From positions 6,085 to 70,084 of the forward strand of contig NZ_BBUY01000016.1 in NCBI RefSeq assembly GCF_001590865.1: a stretch of DNA of 64,000 bases, given 5' to 3'. The translations under genes and the position numbers were made by a program. How positions within the stretch are numbered: the first letter of the stretch is position 1; every line of letters begins with the position of its first letter. This DNA is from Streptomyces sp. NBRC 110611. GTDB lineage: Bacteria > Actinomycetota > Actinomycetes > Streptomycetales > Streptomycetaceae. The notes beneath the pieces were generated by a model, which was not told the origin of the DNA, made no database searches, and saw only the letters and a program-made list of their open reading frames with translations. Positions 17,647 through 25,566 of the stretch are shown one piece after another.

Positions 17647-18079
17647 AGGTCTCCCCCCATTTTTCGTTGTGAGCGTGCGGCCAAAGGCCGATCCTAGCAA
17701 TGACTTCGGACAGCAGTGCGGTGCCCCATCTCTTAGGCGGAGCACCGCACCATCAATTCCCAGCTACCGCAAAGACAACATTCCGCCCTTAAGAGGGCGT
17801 CTCACGTTGGTGACGCACCGATCCACGGCATCGCGCATACGCGTCCGCCCCGTCGAGCCGTCGCCGCGCGCGGCGGTGCGCCACCACCCCGCGAACGACC
17901 GCGAACGACCACCTCGAAGCCACCACCTCGAAGCCACTGAACGACCGCCTCCGGAACGGCCCGAAGCCGACGAGCAGGCAGCCGAGCCCGACCAGACAGG
18001 CGAGACAGGCCACCCGCCCCGCAACCCAGCCGAGGCATACGGCACTGACGCATCAGCCCTCCCCCCCACCGCACCAATA

Positions 18080-18119
18080 CCCCAATGCCCCAATGCCCCA
18101 ATGCCCCAATGCCCCAATT
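18080..18119. repeat. Five tandem 8-bp repeats in a 658-base divergent intergenic region
   Basis: Four copies of CCCCAATG and a fifth ending T (18080-18119). The gap 17647-18304 between the divergent small ESX genes contains no convincing gene. It also has direct repeats of AACGACC and CACCTCGAAGCCAC near 17888-17938. The 8-base unit is not a multiple of three and lies about 100 bases upstream of a promoter, so length changes could alter expression; that is only a possibility. Confidence 0.85.
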
Positions 18120-18216
18120 ATTCAAAAAAGTCCACAATCTCCTTCCGGCCCAACTCCACATCTCCTCCACGCCACTCCACACCCCCGACACCTTCTCCCG
18201 CCTCGCCCCCTCGCGG

Positions 18217-18247
18217 TTGACACGGCCGCGCGCAGACCGCCTAAACT
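18217..18247 (+). promoter_or_regulatory. Candidate promoter for the 18305-19775 unit
   Basis: A perfect TTGACA (18217-18222), 19 bases, then TAAACT (18242-18247), a good match to the Streptomyces housekeeping sigma pattern apart from the slightly long spacer. It would give a leader of about 50 bases before the GTG at 18305. Confidence 0.55.
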
Positions 18248-18304
18248 GAGAGGGATAGACGTGGCAAATGCGCTACGCGGCAGGCGGAAATACCGGGGGT
18301 CTTG

Positions 18305-18634
18305 GTGTCGGGCAAGGCATTTGATGTCGATCCGGATGTACTGCGGACACAAGGCAATGCGTTCGTCCACATCGGCAACGACTTCTCCAAAGCCTCGAAG
18401 AAACTGCAGGATGACCTCAAGTCCCTCGGGGACCCCTGGAACGACTGCGACTTCGGAACGATCTTCGACACGATCTACACGCCCATCCGGGACGGTATGT
18501 TCACGTCGATGGACTCCCTGGGGGAGCGAATCGAAGAGATCGGCGACAAGCTCCAGCACATGGCCCGCAAGTACGCCGACTCCGATGAACAGAACATCCA
18601 CACCATCAGCGCCGTGGGCCGCCCGGCCATCTGA
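18305..18634 (+). CDS. Small WXG100-superfamily protein with YxxxD motif
   Basis: 109 residues, helical hairpin. Begins VSGKAFDVDPDVLRTQGNAF, aligned in register with the 21951 product (YNIDVDVLKEQGKRF). The turn region is LGDPWNDCDFGTIFD. The second helix ends RKYADSDEQ, with Y90 and D94 forming YxxxD. GTG at 18305 is preferred because GGGGG lies five bases upstream; a TTG at 18302 is one codon earlier. It precedes a CpnT-N-like gene by 133 bases, and the same gene pair recurs at 21951-23403. Confidence 0.78.
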   Translation: MSGKAFDVDPDVLRTQGNAFVHIGNDFSKASKKLQDDLKSLGDPWNDCDFGTIFDTIYTPIRDGMFTSMDSLGERIEEIGDKLQHMARKYADSDEQNIHTISAVGRPAI

Positions 18635-18767
18635 GGCACTGCCTTCCCGTGAAGGCGAGAGCGCCCGCCCCTCACTTCACTCCACGCCGCCCCACCCGGC
18701 CTGCCCGGCCGGCCCCACCCTCCACTCCACCCACCATCCCGCCACAACCGCACGGGGGACGACCACT

Positions 18768-19775
18768 GTGTCACTGATGCTGCCAGGCGAGCTCGTCTGG
18801 GTGCTGGATCTCCTCGGATACAACTGGCCGAACGCCGACGAGGAAAAGCTCCACGAATGCGCCCAGGCCTGGCGCAACTTCGCCGAGTCCGTCAACCAGG
18901 CGGCGTCGTCCGGCACTTCGGCGTCCAATGAAGTCGTCTCCGCCAATTCCGGCGAAGCGATCGAGGGCTTCACCAACGAGTGGGGCACTTTCACCGGCGG
19001 CGGGGACAGCGGCGACAACTACCTCCGTGACGCGGCCATGGCCGCCGAGGCCATCGCGATCGCCTTCGACGCGGCCGCCATCGCCGTACTGGCCGGCAAG
19101 GTCGCGGTCATCACCCAACTCGTCATCCTCGCTGCCGAGCTCATCGCAGCCCAGGCCGCCGCTCCCTTCACCCTGGGCCTGTCGGAACTCGGCGCGGCCG
19201 GCGCCACCCAGGCGACCCGCGTGATGGTCCGCGAGATCCTCGAGAAGATCAAGCGCGAGGTCATGGAGGCGGCCACCAAGGCGATGGAGCACGCCACCAA
19301 GGACGCCCTCAAGAAACTGGCCAAGAAGGCGGTGTCCAAGGAGACCCGAAAGGTCGTCGCGGACTACGCCAAGAAGACGGTCAAGGACACGGTCAAGGAG
19401 ACCGCCAAGAGCGCGATCGTCGACGGGGCCAAGGAGAAGGCCACCGAGGCCGCCACGGAGATGGGCCAGAACGTCGCACAGCAGGGCATCGAAAGCCACT
19501 TCGGCGCACGCGACGGCATCGACTGGGGCGAAACCGCCGACATCGGCAAGGAGAAAGCCGGCGAATATGTCGACGGCGTCAAGGAAGGCGCCCAAAGCCT
19601 CACCGACCCCAAGACCTACGTCGATCACGCCAGGGACGACCTCACCCAGCGCGGCCTCGACCAGACCCAGAAACAGGTCGACCAGCGCACCGGCGGCGCC
19701 GCCACCCGCCACCAGAACGTCACGGACGGCGCCCGCTCCGCCGTCGAGGAACAGGTCCGCTCAGTCTTCGGCTGA
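18768..19775 (+). CDS. CpnT-N/WXG100-like secreted protein without visible toxin domain, FG-ended
   Basis: 335 residues. The N-terminus, LMLPGELVWVLDLLGYNWPN and then AQAWRNFAESV, matches the WXG100-like N-terminal domain found in CpnT-like and polymorphic-toxin proteins of actinobacteria, followed by NSGEAIEGFTNEWGTF. A hydrophobic, Ala-rich region follows (about 85-145), then a Lys/Glu/Ala-rich coiled helical region (about 155-250) and a charged tail ending RSVFG. In CpnT-type proteins a toxin follows the N-terminal part; none is seen here. The GTG at 18768 has GGGGGA eight bases upstream; ATG at 18777 is the alternative. Paralogue of 22351-23403. Confidence 0.78.
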   Translation: MSLMLPGELVWVLDLLGYNWPNADEEKLHECAQAWRNFAESVNQAASSGTSASNEVVSANSGEAIEGFTNEWGTFTGGGDSGDNYLRDAAMAAEAIAIAFDAAAIAVLAGKVAVITQLVILAAELIAAQAAAPFTLGLSELGAAGATQATRVMVREILEKIKREVMEAATKAMEHATKDALKKLAKKAVSKETRKVVADYAKKTVKDTVKETAKSAIVDGAKEKATEAATEMGQNVAQQGIESHFGARDGIDWGETADIGKEKAGEYVDGVKEGAQSLTDPKTYVDHARDDLTQRGLDQTQKQVDQRTGGAATRHQNVTDGARSAVEEQVRSVFG

Positions 19776-19944
19776 CCGGGCGACGACCGCCCCATCACAC
19801 CTGCCGAACCGCCGCCCCGCCCAGCTACGCGAAGCCACCCGGCCCCGACCAAGCGCCCCAGGGCCGCTGCTCCCGACCACCTGGTCCCCCGCAGCGGCCC
19901 TGCCGCCATTCCCCGCCCCTTCCCTCCGCTCCCCGGCGTGCTAG

Positions 19945-20484
19945 CTCGCCCCGGACGATCCCGCCGACCCACTCGGCCTCGGAACGAGCCGGCCGAACGC
20001 CGCACGGGACAAGGCCCTCGACACGCTCGCCAAGTCCCTCAAGGACACATACGAAGAGGCGTACCCGAAGCCCTTTCAGGGGCAAGAGATCAAGAACCGC
20101 GCGAGGAGGCTCTTCCACGACCTGATGAAGGCGCCTTCAAAATAGGCCCCTTTTCGGGGCCCGAGAACTACCAGGTGGTCACCGACTTCCGCGGTGCGAC
20201 CGAGCCCGATCGACGGTCCTCAAGCAGGCGCACGTGCTGGTCGTTTCGAACAAGAAGCACCGGAAGGACACGGAGCGGTTCACACCCTATATTTCTCGTG
20301 CCGCTGACGACGATGTCGAGGCCTGGGAGAAGAGCGGAGCGGACACTTCCAGGACCTCCAAGGGCGCACTGACCGTGCTGGAGCCCGATCGGACGGTGTA
20401 CGAAAAGTTCCACCGGGGTGAGGGGGTCACGACTCCCTGAAGGCCGGCGTCAACCTGGCCCTTCCGAAACACAAGGCCGAGTAG
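19945..20484 (+). pseudogene. Decayed gene fragments, three frameshifts, family unknown
   Basis: Four consecutive pieces in different frames read as one protein. First, frame from 19945: DPLGLGTSRPNAARDKALD on to RRLFHDLMKA. Second, from about 20133: FKIGPFSGPENYQVVTDFRG. Third, from about 20215: AHVLVVSNKKHRKDTERFTP on to TVYEKFHRGEG. Fourth: SLKAGVNLALPKHKAE, stop at 20484. Each junction is a one- or two-base shift with protein-like composition on both sides. A terminator hairpin follows at 20569. The DPLGL start recalls RHS-toxin junctions, but this is too short to claim. It lies right after an FG-ended CpnT-N-like gene, so it may be a dead toxin or immunity gene. The 1298-base gap 19776-21073 holds this, a second fragment and nothing else I can support. 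Confidence 0.55.
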
Positions 20485-20568
20485 AAGGACAGCGCGCAGT
20501 AGGCGGTTCCAGAACGTCATGGATTCGTCCCAGCGCCGCTTCACCTCACCCACCACGTGGCAGCGCGG

Positions 20569-20593
20569 CCGCCTCAGTCGAAGACTGAGGCGG
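20569..20593. terminator. Hairpin after the decayed gene
   Basis: Perfect 11-bp arms (20569-20579 and 20583-20593) around a three-base GAA loop. It lies 85 bases after the last in-frame stop of the decayed gene, consistent with a former transcription unit ending here. Confidence 0.65.
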
Positions 20594-20605
20594 AACGACC
20601 CCTGA

Positions 20606-20827
20606 ACGGTTACAACTTCGGCCAACGGCAAGGAACGCCATACCAACTACGCACTTGCCAGACGGGTGATCCAGTACATGGTGCACAGGTACGGCGAGAA
20701 GGCCACCTTCAACTTCGTCACGGCCGAGTACGCGAACCCGGTGAAGCCGCACGAACATTTCGTGAAACACCTGGGAGTCCAGCGCCAGGAATTCTTTGGC
20801 GGCTGGCACGCCTACGTCCGGGGCTGA
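20606..20827 (+). pseudogene. C-terminal fragment of an unknown protein
   Basis: Open frame without a usable start that reads ANGKERHTNYALARRVIQYM, HRYGEKATFNFVTAEYANPV, KPHEHFVKHLGVQRQEFFGG and WHAYVRG, then a stop at 20825-20827. The composition is that of a real soluble protein, but it begins directly after an in-frame stop at 20603 and follows a terminator hairpin. Probably the surviving 3' end of a gene lost upstream. Family not recognised. Confidence 0.45.
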
Positions 20828-21073
20828 AGTGCCCGGCCTCGGTGGTGTCACCAGCTGACGTGCCATGCGGCAGCGCCAAGGCCCCGGTGCCGGGCCTCCT
20901 CCCCAGCACAGGACCTCGGCATGTGGACACAGCGGCCACGTGGACAGCACAGTGGAAGTGTGGACACCACGGTGAAGACGCCGATGGCCCACCAGCGCGT
21001 GTGCTACGACTTCTCCCTGCACTTCTCCGCCCGTGGCTGACGCCCCGGCCCGTGTATGAAGGGATCCGTATCC

Positions 21074-21712
21074 GTGTCCGACCGATACTTTCCACCGCCA
21101 CCGAATGAGCAGCACCACCAGCAGCCGTATCAGCAGGCTGCGCCGCCGCAGACGCAGTACGGGCAGTACTCGTATCAGCAGCAACCGCCGACCCCGTATC
21201 AGCACCAGCATCAGTACGAGCCGCCGACGCCGCCTATGGCGGCGCCGCGTATACCGCCCGCGGCCACTAATACATGGCGCCACCTCGTGGCAGTCGCAAT
21301 CGACGCCGCGCTGGCCGCGTGCCCCGCATACATCGCCTCTGTCATCGCCGACGGAGTGCAGCAGCAGATATACGCCATATCCATCGCGTTTTTCGGGGTC
21401 TCTTTCCTCAACCACGTCCTCGTGACCCGCGTCTACGGCGCGAGCCTCGGCAAGTTCGCCACCCACACCCGCGTGATCACGGCCACGGACGGCAGCCGCC
21501 CCCGCCTGCCCCGCTTGGTCCGCCGCTGGCTGGGCGGGTGCCTCTTCGCCGCGTGGTCACTGATCGACCGTTGGGCGAAGGATGAGGAAAGGGACCGTAC
21601 GGACGACTGGCGACCCAATCGTCCAGGGCCGGACCTTCCCAAGGACTTCTGCGGCGTCCGCCTGGTGCGCCTCTGTGATCTACGGACAGCCGGCTCTATG
21701 CAGGCCAAGTAG
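21074..21712 (+). CDS. RDD-family membrane protein with Gln/Pro/Tyr-rich head
   Basis: 212 residues from GTG at 21074 (ATG at 21056 in frame is the alternative; GAAGGGA lies about ten bases before the GTG). Residues 1-65 are a low-complexity Gln/Pro/Tyr-rich head (QQPYQQAAPPQTQYGQYSYQ). Next come an RDD-type helix (HLVAVAIDAALAACPAYIAS), a second helix (IYAISIAFFGVSFLNHVLV) and the family block YGASLGKFATHTRVITATDG. A third hydrophobic helix is GGCLFAAWSLI. RDD proteins are small bacterial membrane proteins of mostly unknown role. The Gln/Pro head resembles the tails of the second mycosin and the EspI-like ATPase of this locus. Confidence 0.72.
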   Translation: MSDRYFPPPPNEQHHQQPYQQAAPPQTQYGQYSYQQQPPTPYQHQHQYEPPTPPMAAPRIPPAATNTWRHLVAVAIDAALAACPAYIASVIADGVQQQIYAISIAFFGVSFLNHVLVTRVYGASLGKFATHTRVITATDGSRPRLPRLVRRWLGGCLFAAWSLIDRWAKDEERDRTDDWRPNRPGPDLPKDFCGVRLVRLCDLRTAGSMQAK

Positions 21713-21950
21713 GAACTGCGCGAGGACTGACTTCAGCCCAGCCCATCGGCGGGTCCTGGCCCTGAAGCCGCGTCGCCGCGAGCATTCTTGACGACCGTCG
21801 GTTCTCCACGTCCACGCCGTCCATCCCACGCCCTTGACCAGCGTCTCAAATGCATCCTGGTGCGGGTGGCGACGACCGTACGCCTGTAGGGTTATCGGAA
21901 TCCTATGTGCTTGCGCAGCACATAACGAGGCGAGCGACGGGGGGCACCTC

Positions 21951-22289
21951 ATGGCAAGTTCTGGCTACAACATCGATGTGGACGTTCTCAAGGAGCAGGG
22001 CAAAAGGTTCGCGGACCTCTCCGCCGACTTCGGTGCAGCAGCTACGGAGTTCTCGAGCAAGGTGACCGAGTGCGAGACGAGCTGGGGGACGGACAGCGTC
22101 AAAATCGTCAAGACTCTCCTCGACGGCTACAAGCCAGTGAGCGCGGCCATCCAGAAGGTTCTGCCCCGCCTTGAGGTCGAACTCGGCGAAATCGGGAAGA
22201 AGCTCACCCAGACCGCCAACGAGTACGCGGCCGCTGAGCAGGAGCAGATCACAACCCTCTCGAAGGCTGTGCCCGGGGGCCACTCCTAG
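21951..22289 (+). CDS. Small WXG100-superfamily protein with YxxxE motif
   Basis: 112 residues, two helices with a WGT turn (CETSWGTDSVKIV). The end of helix two, NEYAAAEQEQ, has Y92 and E96 as YxxxE. It begins MASSGYNIDVDVLKEQGKRF and is a clear paralogue of the 18305 product. The start is ATG at 21951 after a GGGGGG ribosome site. It is followed 61 bases later by a CpnT-N-like gene, repeating the 18305/18768 arrangement. The 238-base gap upstream (21713-21950) holds no gene. Confidence 0.8.
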   Translation: MASSGYNIDVDVLKEQGKRFADLSADFGAAATEFSSKVTECETSWGTDSVKIVKTLLDGYKPVSAAIQKVLPRLEVELGEIGKKLTQTANEYAAAEQEQITTLSKAVPGGHS

Positions 22290-22350
22290 CCGCTCTTCCC
22301 GACTCGAGTCTCGCCAACCATCAACACCTTTGCTCCTGGGGGAGTACGCC

Positions 22351-23403
22351 TTGTCCATCATGCTGCCTGCTGAGCTCGACTGGCTCTTGGATCTGCTGGG
22401 CTTCGAGTGGCCCAACCTCGACGAGGACAAGATGATGGAGGCGGCGCAGACCTGGCGCACCTTCGGTCAGGCCTGCCAGCAGTGCCAGAACAGCGGAACG
22501 TCCGCAGCCAACGAGGTGCGCAGTTCCAACTCGGGTGACGCCATCGAGGCCTTCGGGGAGGCCTGGGGCAAGTTCACTGAAGACGGACTCATGGGTATGG
22601 GCTACCTGGACGCCCTGTCAGATGCGGCCGAGATTCTGGCAGCCCTGCTCGATATCTGCGCGATGATCGTGCTGGCGCTGAAGATCTATGTCATCGTTCA
22701 GCTCATCGATCTGGCCATCGAATTCGCCATCGCCCAGGCATCGGCCCCGATCACCCTCGGGGCATCCGAGGCGGCTCTGGCCGGCCGGGTCGTGATGATC
22801 CGGGCGCTCGTCCGGCGGGCGCTCACGGAGGCCGGGCAAAAGATTGCCGCAAAGGTCACTGAAGCCCTGGAGCAGAAGGCGGTCAAGTCCGTCACGGAGA
22901 TTCTCAAAGATATCGGGAAGGAATCCCTGATAGCGGTCGCGAAGGAGGGCGGCAAGCAAATAGCCCAGGGCAAAGGCGCCAACTGGGCGGACCTGGGACG
23001 GGCGGCGGTCAATCCGGCACTCAAGCCGGTCGCCGGCGAAATCACGAAGGACAAGGACGGCGAGTACGGCTTCAAACCCGGGGGCCTGGGGGCGGTCGCC
23101 GCCGGCGCCTATCACCAGGGCGAGGGCCTTGGGAGGATCGCGCAGGGGGATGTGTCCGGAGGCTTCGAGAAGATGCGTCAGGGACACAGCGAGGCGGTCG
23201 GGGGAGCCAGGACAGCCTTCGAAACCGTCACAAAGGACAAGCCAGCGCCGGACGCGGGAGGGGCGCCCACACCGAGTCCGTCAGGTGACGAACGCCCGGC
23301 TCCTGCCCGGCCCACCCCTGCCCCCACGCCGGCCCCGCCCACGACCCCGGATACGCCCAGCGCCCAGGCCGAGCGTGAACGGGCCCGTAACACCTTCGGC
23401 TGA
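22351..23403 (+). CDS. CpnT-N/WXG100-like secreted protein without visible toxin domain, FG-ended
   Basis: 350 residues. IMLPAELDWLLDLLGFEWPN and AAQTWRTFGQACQQ match the CpnT-like N-terminal domain and the 18768 paralogue, followed by NSGDAIEAFGEAWGKF. A long hydrophobic region (about 88-140) and amphipathic helices follow. The tail is Pro/Ala/Thr-rich (PTPAPTPAPPTTPDTPSA) and ends RNTFG. The TTG at 22351 is chosen because GGGGGAG stands six bases upstream and because it aligns with the GTG of the paralogue. No toxin motif is seen. The gene order small/large/paralogous basic protein (23417) suggests one transcript closed by the hairpin at 23820. Confidence 0.78.
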   Translation: MSIMLPAELDWLLDLLGFEWPNLDEDKMMEAAQTWRTFGQACQQCQNSGTSAANEVRSSNSGDAIEAFGEAWGKFTEDGLMGMGYLDALSDAAEILAALLDICAMIVLALKIYVIVQLIDLAIEFAIAQASAPITLGASEAALAGRVVMIRALVRRALTEAGQKIAAKVTEALEQKAVKSVTEILKDIGKESLIAVAKEGGKQIAQGKGANWADLGRAAVNPALKPVAGEITKDKDGEYGFKPGGLGAVAAGAYHQGEGLGRIAQGDVSGGFEKMRQGHSEAVGGARTAFETVTKDKPAPDAGGAPTPSPSGDERPAPARPTPAPTPAPPTTPDTPSAQAERERARNTFG

Positions 23404-23416
23404 CAGGAACCCCACA

Positions 23417-23776
23417 ATGCGCAGCAACCACAGCGATTCCGGTGCCCTCGGCGAGCGCGACTACCCCATCGAGGAAAAGGACCTCACCGAGGAACAGAAC
23501 GAGCACCTCACCAAGTCCCTCCGGGCAGTTCGCGACAACTCCAACGCACCCGACGCACTGAAGGAGTTGGCGCGGAAGATGCTCAGCGGGCGGCTTCAGC
23601 TCAAGGACGCCCTGGACGACCCGGACGGAAACCGCGCGCTGGTTGCGGGGCTGGCCCCGCTCAGGGATCAGTGGCGGTCGATGTCTCCGCAGGAGCGTCA
23701 GGCCGTCCGAGAGCGGGACCCCGACGAGGACGCCCGGCGCGGGGACCTCGATCCCCGCCGCGCCCCGAGGCGCTGA
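23417..23776 (+). CDS. Conserved ESX-associated small protein, paralogue of the 12341 gene
   Basis: 119 residues, strongly charged. The core LTKSLRAVRDNSNAPDALKE and LARKMLSGRLQLKDALDDPD aligns with the 12341 product. The C-terminus is Arg/Asp/Pro-rich (QAVRERDPDEDARRGDLDPR). The start is ATG at 23417, with AGGAA eight bases upstream, 13 bases after the FG-ended gene. No membrane segment or signal peptide. Function unknown; co-transcription with a secreted-protein pair suggests a substrate-linked role. Confidence 0.72.
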   Translation: MRSNHSDSGALGERDYPIEEKDLTEEQNEHLTKSLRAVRDNSNAPDALKELARKMLSGRLQLKDALDDPDGNRALVAGLAPLRDQWRSMSPQERQAVRERDPDEDARRGDLDPRRAPRR

Positions 23777-23819
23777 TCGGCGGCGGCTGGACCGGCACTG
23801 ACGCACGGCACCGGGACAG

Positions 23820-23858
23820 CTTCAGGGGCCTGCGGGAGTACACCGCAGGCCCCTGAAG
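23820..23858. terminator. Strong terminator closing the 21951-23776 unit
   Basis: Perfect 16-bp arms (23820-23835 and 23843-23858) with a seven-base loop, 43 bases after the stop of the 23417 gene. Confidence 0.85.
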
Positions 23859-24639
23859 ACTGCACTCTTCGTGCACTCGCTGACTCTGGTGCCCTTGGCT
23901 TGGCGGCTGTTTCTTCCGGCGTCGCGCTGAGGTCGTCATCCGAAGGGCCACGCCGGTGGTCGCAGGCCCTCACCCTCGTCCGCCGACGTGTCGCCATCGG
24001 CGGACGAGACTTGCGCGTCCCGGCTCCAGGCGATCCGCAGAGCATCGTCCAGTGACTCCGTCGCCCTCTGCAAAGCGAAACGGATCAGCCGGGCTTCCGC
24101 GTCCGGGGCGGCCAGTACCCCCTTGGCTCACATCAGCACCACAGTCGCCGAACTCATCAACTCGCCCTCGACGCGGTCAGCCAGCCGGGAGAGCAAGCCG
24201 TTGCCATCGGAGCTGAGGACGCATCGCTTCCCACCCCTCCCCGGTCCCGGGCAGGAGCCGCGAGGAGGAAAGGAGAGTCGCCTCCACGGCGCGGCAGCTG
24301 GCGTTCCTGGGAATCCACTCGGATCTGCTGACGGTTGGCTGGCATGCGCACGGATCACCGACTTTGCGGGGTGACGACGCGATGACACGGGCAGACGCAC
24401 TGCTCATCCGTCACGGGAAGCAGGAGCGGTGCGCGCCTGGGCTGAGCCTCCCTGCACTCGGCATGTCTGCCTCTGCGAAAGGCCGACGACCGGTACGGCG
24501 CGGGTGCGGGCGCAGGTGTGCCGCGGCGCCCCTGCCACTGCGGCCGCGTCGGCATCAGCAGGTCCCCGCGAGGTCGAGAGGCTGATAGTGATCGAGGGGC
24601 ACTCGGGCGTGTAGCTGTCTGCCGCCGCACGGTGCGTTC
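23859..24639. other. 781 bases without a supportable gene
   Basis: Only short overlapping frames with poor composition. One reads MTRADALLIRHGKQER from 24382, faintly like the LxRHG start of histidine phosphatases, but nothing after it supports that family. Probably eroded sequence, like the GntR fragment to its right. Confidence 0.6.
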
Positions 24640-25189
24640 CGTCGGGGGCAGTACGTACGGCCGGACAAGGGCGGTGTCCTCTCCACTGAGGAAAAGGCCC
24701 CCGTTCCACGCGGACATGGCCGCTCTCGGGAAGCACGGATCCTGGGAGAGCCGCACCGAAGCCAAAATTCCCGCCCCCCGCAGCCATCGCTGAGCGACTC
24801 GGCGTCGCCGAAGGGGACCTCTGCGTCCGCACGACGTACGAGTTCTTGACTGACGGCAAGCCCATCCCGTTGTCGACCAGGTGGGAGCCGTACAGCCTCA
24901 CGGCCAGCACTCTCGTAGTGCTGGCCGAAGGCGGGCCTTACGCCGGGATCGGCGTGGTCGGCCGCATGGCCGAGATCGGCATCACGGTCAGCCATGCCGT
25001 GGAGCGGCCGGAGCCAGGAACGGCAATGCCGAGGAAGCACACCTCCTCGGCATTCAACGGGGCGCACTGGTCACCCGCATCGAGCGGACGTATTACAGCG
25101 ACGACGACCAGCCGGTCGAGACCGCGGACATCGTACTGCCCACTGCCTTCTGCGAGATCGTTTACGAAGTGCCGATCAATCGGAGATAG
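24640..25189 (+). pseudogene. Frameshifted GntR/HutC-family regulator (UTRA domain) remnant
   Basis: Three frames together read like a HutC-type GntR regulator. RRGQYVRPDKGG (24640 on) resembles the end of the winged-helix domain. AIAERLGVAEGDLCVRTTYE, FLTDGKPIPLSTRWEPYSLT and VVGRMAEIGITVSHAVERPE (24783 on) form the first UTRA half. After a shift near 25015, HLLGIQRGALVTRIERTYYS and QPVETADIVLPTAFCEIVYE finish the UTRA fold to a stop at 25187-25189. No N-terminal recognition helix survives. Such regulators are common beside Streptomyces integrative elements, so this may mark an old insertion, but no integrase or attachment site is seen. Confidence 0.75.
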
Positions 25190-25469
25190 CACCTGCCGGC
25201 CGAACTGCACAAGACCAATCGCTCGTGGCTTCACGTAACTTGACGTGGGCGGAGCGGGCTGCCAGGGCCTGGTGCCGACGAGCTCCACACGCTCACGACC
25301 CGCGTCGATCTCGGCGCGGTCGCGCGGCTGGTCGCCTGGCCAGGTCGCTCACGGTAGGAGCGCCGAGCCGCCGGGGAAAACCCGCCACGGCCCTTGGCGT
25401 TCAGCGCCAGCAGCAGTCTCGCGTCCTCCAAAAGGACAGCAGGACCGTCCCCCACCAAGGGCGCGACCT

Positions 25470-25515
25470 GACGCCTTGGGGTCCGCAGCACAAATGCTGC
25501 GGACCCCAAGGCGTC
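25470..25515. terminator. Long terminator downstream of the second mycosin gene
   Basis: Perfect 21-bp arms (25470-25490 and 25495-25515) with a four-base CAAA loop, 52 bases beyond the mycosin stop on the minus strand. It closes the esx-mycosin unit. The 377-base gap 25190-25566 holds nothing else I can identify. Confidence 0.9.
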
Positions 25516-25566
25516 CTTCTGGCCTCCTACCTCACGGCCGCATCAGACACGAACCGCGCCGTACTC

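Noticed and set aside
19945..20145. RHS-toxin junction from DPLGL
   Set aside because: A five-residue match without an RHS core upstream is too weak; kept only as a hint in the pseudogene entry.
24364..24585. Possible histidine-phosphatase start (LLIRHGK)
   Set aside because: Only the RHG triplet fits; no later family motifs and the frame is short with poor composition.
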